Source of the DNA: Trichobilharzia regenti
Lineage: Eukaryota; Platyhelminthes; Trematoda; Strigeidida; Schistosomatidae
DNA length: 64,000 nt
Assembly (NCBI GenBank): GCA_944472135.2
Contig: OX235262.1
Location: 58,686,440 to 58,750,439 of the forward strand
Direction of reading: 5' to 3'
A model generated the notes under the pieces. The model did no database searches. It was given only the letters and a program-made list of their open reading frames with translations, and was not told the origin of the DNA. Positions 33,605 through 44,619 of the stretch are shown one piece after another. Numbering within the stretch: the stretch's first letter is position 1; each line of letters begins with the position of its first letter. A program made the translations under genes and the position numbers.

Positions 33605-34320
33605 TTCAGGATTTCATCATGAGCTGACATTAGCTAGAGAACCATTGGAAAACCCGCAGGGAGTACTGGACAGCTGTTTCGCCAGCCTAGTTTGGGACTC
33701 TTGATCAGTACTCAGCCACCGGGGTTCGAACCCATGACCTTCTGGTTACAAGGCGACCTAGCTCGTAGACCATTCAGCTACTGGAACCCGATCTAATAAA
33801 CAGCCCACGAATTCCAACTTCTGCCAATTCACGACATACCGCGACTCCTAGCCAATGTCCTCGGCGAATATTTGTCCTCACACCTAACTGGCTGCAAACC
33901 AGCACTTGAATAGCAATGAAGTGCTCACTAGCGACTTGCCCTATTCTGGTAGGTAGCTACCTGGGGTTCTAGTGAGAAATCGTGACCAGTAGGGTGCAGC
34001 GGGTCGCGTGTGAGGACAAATACTCGCCGAAGACATTGGCTAGGGGTCGCACTATGTCATGAATTGGCATAAATTAGGATTCATGGGCCATTGGATCGGG
34101 TCCGAGTGGCTTAATCGTCTATGAGCTCGCCTTGTAACCAGAAGGTGCTGGGTTCGGACCCCATTGGTGAATGTGTACTGATGAAGAGTCCTAAAATAGG
34201 CTGGTGAAACAGCTGTCCAGTACTCCCAGCTGGTTTTCCAATGGTTCTCTAACTGATGTCAGCTCATGATAAAATCCTGAAACCAATCAAATCCCTACAA
34301 ACCAACACTTGAATAAAAAT
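33605..34320. repeat. Inverted pair of full SINE-C copies (large foldback)
   Basis: A minus-strand copy (33605-33890) and a plus-strand copy (33920-34320) face each other. Arms of about 280 bp pair at a sum near 67890, for example CTAGCCAATGTCCTCGGCGA with TCGCCGAAGACATTGGCTAG. Both have tRNA-like heads (inverted GGGGTTCGAACCC at 33720-33732; GGGTTCGGACCCC at 34151-34163) and hammerhead-like cores. Confidence 0.8.
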
Positions 34321-34850
34321 AATTGACTGTTTCACCTTCACTTTTTTGAAAATCAATGATTAGTTTTCTAAATAAACAGCGGTGATGAAGATTTCAAACC
34401 ACTATTAAACAATAAACATCAATCATCATCAATGGGATATGATCAGCAACGTTTCAACAACAGATTTCAACACGGATGAGGATGTCACAGAGAGCCAGGA
34501 TCGGGTCGAGAAGGCGAAACAGGCGCTACTTGATTGAATATCAGTATGGAAATCCTCAAAACAGCATTTCAACACCATTGTAAATTGAATGCTTTGGTGT
34601 ACTTCAGAAACATTACGTTTGAGCGACGCAACTGATTTCAAGCAGTCGACTGCAGATTTCGCTAACAGATACTTTTGGTTAGCAACGAAGACCGGATGAC
34701 CGAAGAGGACGAATGAGAAAATAGCAAGAAACTCTGTCTGACAGTAAATCAGCCACAAGATATGCATAAGGAGATAGATATGGATTTCACCTGCACTGGG
34801 CAGGCATTCAATTTTCATCTTATGCTAGGCAGGCCTTTGAATGGTACCCG
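34321..34850. other. Unassigned, with an unexplained open frame
   Basis: A 129-codon minus-strand frame (34818-34429, starting MKIECLPSAGEIHIYLL) has no motif that I recognise and no splice or promoter support. It sits between a SINE and an RTE fragment. I do not call it a gene. Confidence 0.3.
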
Positions 34851-35690
34851 AAATTATTATTATCACTATTATTATTATTTCATTTAATTACTAGAGGAAC
34901 ATAGGGCTTCAACCGCGTGTCTCCATTGCGTTCGATTCTCTGCTAGAGTTTTCAACTGGCTCCACGTCCGCCCACATGCTTTCACCTCCTCCAAGTCACC
35001 CTCACACTGACGACCACCTCGATGCTTCCATTTCGGGTTCCACTCGAGCAACGGCTTGTCTAGTGATGTCACTTGATGGTTTCCTCAGAGTATGGCCAGT
35101 CCATCTCCATTTCTTTCTGCCTATTTGTTTCACAATCGGTTCTTGGTTTGTTCGCTCCCAGAGATCTTTGTTGCTGATCTTTTCTGGCCGGCCATCTGAT
35201 CTTGAGTAGCATTGAGCGAAGACAACTGTAAATGAAGGTCTGAAGTTTGTTTGAGATGCTCTTTATGACGCGCCAAGTCTCCGATCCGTATAATAACTAG
35301 CACTGACTTCACATTGGAGTTGAAAATCCGCGTCTTATTTTTCATGCTGAGCGCCGAGTTTTGATCTCCACACAGACTTGAGAGTAATGAAAACTTGCCT
35401 TACTTTCCCGATCCTCGCTGCTTTGATATCCTCATCATTTCCGTCCGCCTGTAGTTGAAAGGATGCTTCCCAGGTCGGTTAACGAGGTTATTTCTTTCAG
35501 GCTCCTCCTATTTATGCTGACTGCTGGCTGTTGTTGTTGCTGTTGGTGTTGGCCAGGAATCTTCATCACCTCTGTTTTCTCTATGTTTACCTGAAGTCCT
35601 ATCTTTGATGATTCTTCTGCCAACGTGTTACTTTTCACTTGCAGAGATCGATTGTGCACCCGAGGGTCATTTGGAGGAAATCATGTGAGT
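34850..35690 (-). mobile_element. RTE-type retrotransposon C-terminal fragment
   Basis: A sibling of 10940-11700. The minus strand carries VNIEKTEVMKIPG (about 35590), TSLTDLGSILSTTGG, KTRIFNSNVKSVL (about 35340), LSLNAT/IRWP-type wording, and the C-terminus [15 protein letters not shown] ... WRHAVEALCS ending near 34890. An ATT run marks the 3' end. Frameshifts split it. Confidence 0.85.
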
Positions 35691-36400
35691 AGTAGATAAA
35701 TAATTGTGGGCAGTCATCAAACAGGGTGAAAGTGATGGTAGAGAATTAGAGAAAGATAATAACTTGCTCATGAAACTCTATCTTTCATTCAGATCGTAAA
35801 GAAACGAATAATCATAACAACAATTTTTATATTACTCATCCCTAACAATGACTAAATTAACCCTTAAGTTATTTCAGGAAGATCTAACTGTTATTTTGAC
35901 TTTCGAATTATCTCCTTATCTTATAGTTAGTCTGATTTATTTAACCTTAAACTTACTGACAGTTTGGAATGCAACTGAATTTTTTCTCTTTAGGTGCACA
36001 CCAATCTGGATCTTTCCAAATGATTAAAAATAATCCGTCCATTTAAGAATTTATTAAAAACTGTAATAGTCTCTGTGATAAGCCATTCTGGTTTTAAGCA
36101 AGCACAAGGAAGGAGTGTAATCTAAAGGAATACGGGATTATAAGTAGAGCATAATGGCTGCCAACGTTTCGCAGTATGTTCCCAAGATTTAATCTATTTT
36201 TAAATTAACCTTCTTAATACATTTATCATTATGTTCTCATCACCACTGAAAATGTAATAAGTTGCCATGATTATCATAGCAGGGGATATTTGCTCTGTTA
36301 TTGATTTTCCCTCAGCTTTAAATTGTCCATATCACTATTTTTATTATCCGTTACTTCTGTCTAATTAAAAAAAACACGGCAACTCTAAAGTATAGCAGCC
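35691..36400. other. No feature recognised
   Basis: AT-rich. It probably includes the 5' end of the Merlin element that follows, but I could not find its terminal inverted repeat. Confidence 0.4.
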
Positions 36401-36439
36401 CAAACCGAAACTGCCTAGAGAACGGAAAAATGACCTTGA

Positions 36440-37445
36440 GCAGCCAATCAGGTGACTCCGTATTATCCAGACGTACTTATGAATGTATGCTGTACACCTT
36501 TGCGTTGCAAATTCACTCCAGATTTTGTTTTTGATTACCGTTTGGAGAACGGAATGATAGGAAGATTGCAAAATTGTCAATGTGGAGGTGTCATGCATAT
36601 ACAAAGATACACTAGATGCATCGATGGGTTTGTTTACAGGTGCAATGAGTGCTGAAACAGAAAAGCAGTTCAAGAAGGTATGTTATTTTTTTATAGTTTA
36701 CAAATTCTTTAGGTAATTTTTTCACAAAGTCTAAATTACCTCTAACGAAAATTTTAATGATGCATCATATGACCAGTAACAGCAACACTATGTTTTTTAT
36801 TTTATTTTTATTTTTGATTACAGCTTGATTCCACACTGTATTTTTGGTACAAGTATGGAATTTTCAGCATGTGATATCGGTAGCCCAACTTTTGCAGACT
36901 AACCATTAATATCAGGTGTGGGTCGGCAGGGGACCATGTGCATGGTCGGCGAGAGTCCTAACCACTGTGCCACTCAGAAGTGTCTGCAGTGCAATGCTAC
37001 CAATACTGCAAAGATATAGCATTGTGGAAAATGAACAGGCTGACTCAAGTATTTGGCAGAGTTGGCGTGGGATATATGACATCACCCTCCACAAAGGATA
37101 CATTGAGGCAATCCCTAATCGCAGTGCAGATATCTTATTGCCTATTACACAGCGCTTAGTGCTGCCTGGGATGACAGTTCATTCAGATAAATGGAGTAGT
37201 TATAGTCAGTTATCAAATCTGGGCTATATTCATCAAGTCGTAAACCATACAAATGGTTTCATCAATCCTTTCGATGTGACTGACACTAATTCCATCTAAA
37301 GTTTTTGGAGTCACCTCAAAAAGTGGAACGAATCGGTACATGGATCAAGAAATACAATGATATATAGATATCTCAATGAGTTTATGTAAAGGAATTGGTT
37401 TGAAAAAAGTATCAAGACCCTATGAGAAACTGGGGGAATTTGATG
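36440..37445 (+). pseudogene. Merlin (ISXO2/IS1016-like) DNA transposase, inactivated
   Basis: The N-terminal part (to 36655) has a zinc-binding region in which RLENGMIGRLQNCQCGG is followed by DGFVYRCNEC. The catalytic part after a SINE-like insertion (about 36797-36975) runs from about 37010 and reads GIYDITLHKGYIEAIPN, ILLPITQRLVLPGMTVHSDKW, a VNHTNGF motif, then DTNSI-stop-SFWSHLKKW. The family (known from animals including schistosomes, related to bacterial IS1016) uses a DDE triad. SDKW holds the second Asp, and the stop (TAA at 37298-37300) falls exactly where the NSIES-W motif has its Glu. There is also a stop after the zinc part. The element cannot make transposase. Terminal inverted repeats were not identified. 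Confidence 0.85.
36797..36975 (-). repeat. SINE-B2 copy inserted in the Merlin transposase
   Basis: Begins TTTTTATTTTATTTTTATTTTTGATTAC on the left, then TTGATTCCACACTGTATTTTTGG, ATATCGGTAGCCC, and the tRNA-like head in reverse (GCATGGTCGGCGAGAGTCC). The same family is at 37920-38115 and 61905-62100, all in minus orientation. Confidence 0.8.
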
Positions 37446-37915
37446 GAACATATACGAGAATATTATCCGTTAAAAATATTTATTAAACACTGCATTACTT
37501 ATATAGAAAGGATTAAAAAAATTACGCGCCGTTTTATAGAAACTACTGATTCGCCAAAGATGAGCTTATCAAGGTAATTTGTCCGTTGGCCAGGTAGATT
37601 CGGTTTGGGAGGCAATAGTTTAGAGTTACCACAAACAATAATAATTAATGTCCATGTGGGAGTAAGTGACACACTCCTACATCGCTTGGTTTAGTCGGCA
37701 GTAAACCTGAGGAAAAAAGAGGTGAGACTGACACTGAGGTAACAACCCACCCTGTAAAAACAACATTACTGTCCGTGAAATCAAAGGAATGAAGAAAAAA
37801 ACTACTGTGAGCAGTATTCATTTAACTGCTCATATCAATCACTAATACATATAACCATACTGTAAGCGTTTTATATAGGAGTCGAGATATTGCATACTAG
37901 TGTTAACACTCATAG
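37446..37915. other. No feature recognised
   Basis: Probably the 3' flank of the Merlin relic. No terminal repeat or exon recognised. Confidence 0.35.
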
Positions 37916-37919
37916 AGTT

Positions 37920-38118
37920 TCTTTATTTTATTTTTGATTACAGCTTGATTCCACACACTGTATTTTTGGTACAAGTATGGAATTTTTAGCATGGATATCG
38001 GTAGCCCGAATTTTACAGGCCGACCATAGATATCAGGTGTGCGTCGGCACGGGATCGGACCTCCGAGCATGTGCATGGTCGGCGAGAGTCCTAACCACTG
38101 TTCCACCGACGCACTCAT
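37920..38118 (-). repeat. SINE-B2 copy, minus orientation
   Basis: TTTTTGATTACAGCTTGATTCC tail side, GATATCGGTAGCCCG, then CGGCACGGGATCGGACC and CCACCGACGCAC. Nearly the same as 61905-62100. The minus-strand frame 38118-37903 belongs to it. Confidence 0.82.
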
Positions 38119-38464
38119 TGGATCACAGTTTCAACTTCTTCTAGAACTGCTTCAACCTCATCAACTGGATGGTATTATATCTTTCCTCATACAATAGGCG
38201 TAGCTCGTAGCGTGGTGCATAAAGCAATATATTTCGGGTAAATGTGTTCCAACTAACTAGTTAACTAACAACTAATATGTTTTCATTCTCTAAGGCTTAT
38301 ATAGAGAGTGAGTGTGAAGAAGACAACTTCATATGATTACTTGTTTACACATCAATAGGAACAACTTTGTACTGATATGTGAATTCACTCACCCACATAC
38401 TTGTATGCACGTTTATTTACGACAGCTAAACATAGTAATATTTTCCCTGTTTCCTTTTTTTACG

Positions 38465-38620
38465 GGGTGGGGGGGATATTCCTTTTACGTTCCCAGTGGA
38501 ATATAGGGCTTCAAACACGAGGCTTGAAGTTTCCGTAGCAGTGGTATTTAATTTTACGGAATGGAGTTGCTAGCCTCATACCCAACCTTCCCTCTTTACC
38601 AGTCTTATTACCGGCTTTTA
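38465..38620 (-). repeat. SINE-B tail-side fragment
   Basis: TTCCTTTTACGTTCCCAGTGG to TTACCAGTCTTATTACCGGC; the tRNA-like head is missing. A poly-G run (38466-38473) precedes it. Confidence 0.75.
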
Positions 38621-39860
38621 CAAATAAACAAGTTGGAAAATTATTCTAAACATTTTGTGCTACTTTTTGTTGTTAAGTAGTGCGATTATTTTCAAGGAAA
38701 AACCCTGATAATCGAAATTACTATGGTGAGAGTAACATAATAGGTGTTTACGAATTCTTTCGGATTTAAAATCCTTCAGTACAGCTTAGTCAAAAGTGCA
38801 TTCCTTTTTCTTCGATTTTAAAAAATGGGTGAGAATCAGGAATATAATAGTTAAAATAAAACATGTAAACAAACAATTTTACTTTCAGTCATATCTTCAG
38901 GCTTCACTTATCTTAACTTAGGAAACTATTTTGCCAATGACGGTGGATTTCAAATCAGAAATTAAGCGTCAAATGTTATAAATACACAAATAATTATAAC
39001 ATTTATCAAATTCCAAATAATAATGATGATAATAAAATCTAGCTTAACAGAATTTCATATGTTTTCGTAGGTAGCTAACTTCAAGTTTTTCTGTGTAACA
39101 CAAAATATATCCGATGTGTAAATGAAAACTCAGCATTTTTGATTGTGGCAAATTGTATCACATTCTAAATGGTCACTTTGAATCGTACTTTATAATACAT
39201 TGTAAATGATCCGTATTCATTAAATTCATGATAATACATACTACTAATTGATTAGTATGAGTAGTTTGATACCATTAACATCAACCAATAACGCTTGCTA
39301 AACCAGATGGTCAATCCGCTTGTTTGTGGGCTACCTCACCTGTGGTGCAACCGATATGACTCAGCTAAAAGAGCCGAATCGTTTTGAATCAAGTGAACTC
39401 TGACTAGCTAGGTGACTTTGATGTGGCTGGTAAGCACTCCTGGCTGATGTAGCTGCCATTCATATATACTCATACCAATCAGTCAGCAGTACACTCCATC
39501 GTGAATTGATGTATGGCTTCCTGATTGGCATATAGTTAGCAAATCTCATATTATCATCTAAATAATTTTTGACTTCCACAAGAAACTGTGATGAAGCATA
39601 TTCACCGAGTCACTAATCGTGATTTTATTACAAGGTAGAGACTTAACTCTATAAAATTTCTAGATGACATAATACTTCGGTAACTGCAGGAATTTCTACA
39701 CGTATATTTGCATACCTCAGTTTTTATTAACTGATCATTCTGCTCATAAAGCTAAGAAAGCTTCAGAATGAAATGAAGAGTATTGGATTGTGCTACTTTA
39801 TTAAAAGTAAGTAATATGTCTAATGTGACAAAAATTGCTTCTATTTTACAGAGCTAAATA
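38621..39860. other. Mostly unassigned
   Basis: AT-rich. About 39290-39560 (CTACCTCACCTGTGGTGCAACC ... GTCAGCAGTACACTCCATC) looks like a diverged version of the sequence following SINE-A at 40600-40760. No exon recognised. Confidence 0.35.
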
Positions 39861-39861
39861 T

Positions 39862-40075
39862 CCATCCAGGTGGTCCGGGATTCGATCCCCAGCCGACGCC
39901 CTCCCTTACCTCGCTAAGTCAGTAATAATTCTGGTTAAGGGTGAAGGTTGTGCATGATGCTAGCATCCTCATCCCGTAAAATTAAATACGACTGCTACCG
40001 AAACTTCAAGCCTCTAGTTTAAAGCCCTATAATCCACCGAAAAAGTAAAGAAATAAAAATAAAATCAGTCCTTAC
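39862..40075 (+). repeat. SINE-B copy, 5'-truncated
   Basis: Starts within the head at GGTGGTCCGGGATTCGATCCCC, then ACCTCGCTAAGTCAGTAATAA, and ends AATAAAAATAAAATC. Confidence 0.8.
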
Positions 40076-40424
40076 CAAGTGATGATTTCACCATCTAAAA
40101 ACTCCTCAGGTCTAAGGATAAGCTGAAGAGTTTTAAGCATATGATGACTAAGCGGAGTAGAAAAGTTATAGGCTTAATGGACTGATAATATTTACTGTTA
40201 TTCTATCACTAATATCTTTGCACATACACATGCAAACATGGAAACCCAAACATTACAACTAAACGCCTTAATATAATCAATCCGGTTAACTTAATTTATT
40301 TCATGTGTCAAATTGAATTTGGGATTTCGAAATCACACAGTTCGAGTAAAAATTTCACCACAGTTTCTCTAACAAAAACCGAAACTATTCAAATGATGAC
40401 GAGTTTGTATTTAATTGGTTGGGG

Positions 40425-40790
40425 GTGACTAGCAGTAGAATCCAGGATGCGCATTCCCACTGACCTATTTGGGACTCGTCATCTGGACATACCTGCATTT
40501 CCCAGTGAGTGATGATGTTCCCACCGAATCTCGAACCCAGTGCCCACAGTTTCAAACGCCTAAGCGTTATCCACTAGACCACTTAGGCCACGAGAACTAC
40601 CTCTTGTGCAACGGGTCATATTGCTTTCATTGAATTTGGTTCTTAACGAGCGAAGATGCCATCCAATGTTTGGATAACTTTAGTCTGCCTAGCAAGCACT
40701 ACTAGTTGGTTTGATTAACACCCAACTACTCAAATCACTCCATCAGTAGTATGTAGAATCAAAACATATCTCACTAAATAATTTAACATC
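40425..40790 (-). repeat. SINE-A (Sm-alpha-type hammerhead SINE), long copy
   Basis: Left edge GACTAGCAGTAGAATCCAGG is the ribozyme 3' side. The hammerhead region 40427-40497 has GACGAGTCCCAAATAGG on the minus strand, but the GAAA box is mutated and carries an insertion. The tRNA-like head in reverse (TATCCACTAGACCACTTAGGCC) is at about 40569-40590. The body continues to about 40790. Confidence 0.75.
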
Positions 40791-40864
40791 AGTAGAAATG
40801 ATGGAGAGTGAAAAAGCGGAAAGAATGAGGAAAATGAAAGTACAATCAATGAGATAATATTACT

Positions 40865-41230
40865 TCAAATCGTGGAAAATACCCATTGGGACACTAGACA
40901 GAAAGGAACAAGAAGTTCAGCAAAGATATCTTTTTAGAGATTCCATTCTCAAAGGCAACCGTGCAATCACATTTACATACAGAAGGCGACATAGATACAA
41001 TTATTATTTATGGAATTCCACACAGTAACGAAGAAGATCAAAGATGATAATAACTTTCAACTGGATATGAATGTTCGAAGATGTGAATATAGATAGATTA
41101 TAAGGGGATTAAAAATAGTTGCGTCACATGAAAATAGTCTTCTTTTGTAATGAATACAGGTGTAAATGAGATGAGCATAGAAACAAGTTGAGATATTAGT
41201 TTTTTATAACTGAAATAGTAATTCTTCTTT
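40865..41230 (-). repeat. PLE family B terminal region, inverted next to the element
   Basis: Matches in the same orientation 50885-51250 and 27440-27680, where it follows the C-terminus of minus-strand PLEs. Here it sits immediately 5' of the plus-strand PLE at 41245, so the element is preceded by its own terminal repeat in inverted orientation. Confidence 0.6.
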
Positions 41231-41253
41231 TAACAATGTGAAAGTTCAAGGAT

Positions 41254-43090
41254 GTGAATACTGATCTTTTCAGACAAACAAACGATACTATCCCAGTCTC
41301 TGATGCAGAATTCTTATACTTCAAGTCTAGAATCTTCCATTGCTGTAATCAATACCTCAACTCAATTCTTTTCAAAGGAACACAAACGCACCTCAAATAC
41401 TTAAGAAACGACAAAGATCTAATCATTACAAGTCCAGACAAAAGTTAAGGAGTGGTCTTCATGGAAAGAGATGTGTATATCAGTAAATCAGCAGCTCTAA
41501 TCTCTGATGATAGCAGTTTTCAAAGCCGAAAAATGCGAAAAATAAGGCAGAATTGATGGAACAGAAACTAACAGATGTTCTTAAAAGAATGAAGAGCGAC
41601 GGTGTCATAACAGAAGAACTATTCAAACGCCTGAGACCAACAGGCTCAATTATCCCCAGACTCTACGGTTTGCCACAGTCGCACAAAGCAGGTCTGCCAC
41701 TTCAACCAATTTTAGACATGGAAGGATCATCGTACCATCCGATTGCCGAATGGTTGTCCGAAATACTGGAGTCTGTGAGACAACAACTGTGTGAATATCC
41801 TCTCCAAGATACTTTTGAATTTACTGCATGCATAGAAGATTAGAATGTGAACGGTAAGCAAATGTTGTCACTGGACATAGATTCTCTATTTGCGAATGTG
41901 CCACCCACAGAAACAATCGGTTTCCCTTGTAAATATGTGGATGACAAGAATCTGAGCATTGAAATACCGACCTCATATCTGAAAGATTTATTACTAAAGT
42001 GCTCATTTAATGTACCATTTACATTCACTGACGATACCTACAGACAGAAAGACTGGGTTGCTGAGGGCTCTCCCCTTGGCTTACTTTTGGCAGACTGCTT
42101 TACGTTCAGCTTGGAAAATCGGATCTCAAAATCAACAATCGAAAAATTACTACTGTACAAAAGGTAGATCGATGAAACTTTTACAGTTTATCATGATGCT
42201 TCTGATTTAAATCATATCTTACAGGAGTTTAACAATTGCCATCCTTCAACTAAATTCACAATAGAAGTTGGAAATGAATCAAAGATCCCACTTCTGGATG
42301 AAGAATTGACAAAAAGAGATGATGGAACTCTGAAAAGATCTATCCACAGAAAACCATCATGGAATGGCGAACTGACAAACTTCGACATCTGAATACCCAT
42401 CAGTCAAAAAAGAGCTCTCATCATCTCGCTAGCCCAACGTACCAGAAGAATTTGTGTCGATAACTGCTTAGAAGAAGAGATTCTATTTCTGAAAAATATC
42501 TCTGCTCAAAATGGATACCCACCGCGTTTTGTGGAGAAGAACATGAAACGAAAGCCAAAAAGGGAAGAATGAGCTTCAGTGCCAAACAAAACATTACATT
42601 TGAATCTAGAATGCAGGGGAGACCTAGTAGCAGACAACCTTAAAAGGAGAATCTCCAGTTCCCTAAAGAAGACTTTTCCTGCAGCCACTCTAAGGGTGAT
42701 ATTCTGTAGCTGCCTACTGCTTCGGGGCAATGTGAAGGACAGACTTCCACGTATGACCACTTCAATTTGTATATGTCAGTTCACATGCTCGTCTGGAGCC
42801 AGATACATAGATCGTTTCATACGGCTCCTGTCAAAACGTGTCAGAGAACGTTACCCAGCATGACTGCAAAGAGGAAGCATTGGTTCAGTCAGGAGCCCTA
42901 TTGTTGAGCACCTCATCAACACCTGTCACAGCATCTCAGCGGACTCATTCTTCAGAATCATTTATAAAGCAAACAAAAATCTACTAAAGGCAGTGCGTTT
43001 CCGAATTCTTTACACAGCAGAAGCCCTTGCCATATGCATCGAAAAACCGGAGCTGAGTGTTCAAAGGAAACTGGTGCAACCTAGTTCGGT
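41254..43090 (+). pseudogene. Penelope-type RT and GIY-YIG endonuclease ORF, broken
   Basis: Recognisable RT motifs are IIPRLYGLPQSHKAG (about 41648-41692), LSLDIDSLFANVP (41867-41905), and VAEGSPLGLLLADCF (about 42058-42102). The catalytic box is degraded to a stop followed by IDET (about 42165-42178) where RYVDDT is expected. KIPLLDEELTKRDDG follows (about 42283-42327). Stops occur at 41446, 41840, 42165 and 42390, and the frame shifts near 41555. Family role: RT copies element RNA and the GIY-YIG nuclease nicks the target. This copy is dead. Confidence 0.85.
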
Positions 43091-43329
43091 TTGTCTCCTT
43101 AAGTCCTACTTTTCATCCCCTTCACTTTCCCTCTTTTCTTCTTTTTCATTTTCATTTATAAAATATTATAATTTCAATTTGTTTTCATGCTCCTCCCACC
43201 ACACCTTTATTCATTAGAAAAAATTTCTAACTCGGCATAATTTTGTTTCTAGGCTCCCTGTAACCCTTGTTCACTCCCTTGAATTTTTCATACTAAGTTA
43301 AAAGGAGAATTATGATAGAATTATTGTGG

Positions 43330-43450
43330 GTTAGAACCCCGGTTGGTGCGTGCGACCGGTGACTTCCAAACTAGGATGAAACAGCTGTCCAGTACTTCCT
43401 GCAGGTTTTCCAATGATTCTCTAACTGATGTCAGCTCATGATGACGTCCT
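43330..43450 (+). repeat. SINE-C 3' part inside PLE family B (right arm)
   Basis: GGGTTAGAACCCCGG, TCCAAACTAGGATGAAACAGCTG, and the tail to CTCATGATGACG. The partner is 27720-27835. Confidence 0.75.
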
Positions 43451-43760
43451 TCTACCAATCAAAAAAAAATCCTTACAAAAACCAATACTTGAAAATATAA
43501 CGCAACTAATTTCGAATCCTGTGTAATTTTGTTTCTAAGTCCCTAGTAATCTATCTATATTCACATCTTCAAACATTCATATCCAGTTGGAAAGTATTAT
43601 CACCTGTCATCTCCTTCGTTAATGTGTGGAATTGAATAAATAATAATTGTATCTATGTCGCTTTATGTATGTAAATGTGATTGCACAGCTGCTTTTGAGA
43701 ATGAAATCGCCGAGAAAAAGCAATACTTCGTCTAACTTTGAAATTTTTGTGTTCCTTCCT

Positions 43761-44235
43761 CACAAAAGACTATGTGATTTCGTATTAGGCACATATTCCA
43801 GTCAATTTAAACCGATAAAATCAGAGGTAAAGGCTATTGTACTTAGAGAATATAGATTTCATCATGGACAGACCTCTTCTGGAAAACCACTGGAAATCAG
43901 AGATCCCTGGACACATAATTCACCATAGCTTGAGACTGTATACATGATCGCTTTAGAGGTCAAATACGATATCTTTAGGTCAGTAAGGTAATTAGCTACC
44001 ATTCAGTGGCCCAATAATTCTACATTCTATCAATCTACTATAGAATACCACTTCAATCCACTCTCATGTCGATGGGTGTATCGCATTGTGGCTTCACTCA
44101 TAAATGAAATCCATATGTAATTTGTTGAAGTACAAATTTAGACAGAATATATGCAGGAATCATGCTGACAAAGTTTTGGTACTACCTAGTGAACGTCTTT
44201 AGTTGATTATTATTATTATCATTCGTATTACACTA
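43761..44235. other. Unassigned (right arm)
   Basis: The right-arm equivalent of 26931-27435. The open frame ending at 43928 is shifted relative to the left arm, which argues against coding. Confidence 0.4.
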
Positions 44236-44237
44236 TT

Positions 44238-44575
44238 TACTCACTGCATTAAAAGAGAATACAGGTTCTCTCTCTCACTGATACCCAGCTCTGCTTCATA
44301 TGCCAGTTCATCTTAAAAAAGGCTCTTTTGTCACTCCAAATTGCCGTCTTCATTCTTTTGTTCAGTGTCCTGTAGATTGTACACAACTTCTGCCTTAGTT
44401 GTTCATCTCTGCAACGGTTTATCCTTTCTCTGTTTCACTATCCTCCTCTCTTCTATCAGCTCCCAGGTTTCCGTTATGAGGTATTTCTTGTTTTCTCTCT
44501 TCTTCCCACGCCCAGAGGCAAATAGATGTAGTAGCAGCAGGTTCTTGTCTAGGTTCATTCTTGGATGACTGCTTT
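44238..44575 (-). mobile_element. RTE fragment between endonuclease and RT (right-arm copy)
   Basis: The inverted partner of 26590-26930, with the same ETWELIEERRIVKQRKDK wording on the minus strand. Confidence 0.6.
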
Positions 44576-44619
44576 TTATGACAGCTCTAGAAAAGACTGT
44601 CCCATCGATAATAATTAAT

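Larger units (their letters stand above)
41245..43760 (+). mobile_element. Penelope-like element, family B, longest copy
   Basis: Covers most of a PLE: an N-terminal segment, RT, a linker, a GIY-YIG-like segment with CSSGARYIDRFIRLLSKRV (about 42785-42845), a C-terminus ending QRKLVQPS (about 43085), and the terminal region to about 43760. A SINE-C tail lies inside at 43330-43450. From 42276 onward it is part of the right arm; 41245-42275 has no partner in the left arm. Confidence 0.85.

Noticed and set aside
33605..34320. CRISPR-like or satellite array from repeated short motifs
   Set aside because: The repeats are dispersed SINEs in mixed orientation, with no regular repeat-spacer period anywhere in the window.
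34429..34818. 129-codon minus-strand frame
   Set aside because: No domain, no splice or promoter signals, and repeat surroundings. An AT-rich chance frame is more likely.
36440..37445. Bacterial insertion sequence or contamination (ISXO2-like domain)
   Set aside because: Eukaryotic Merlin transposons share this domain. The locus is AT-rich, holds a SINE insertion of the local family, and is flanked by worm repeats.
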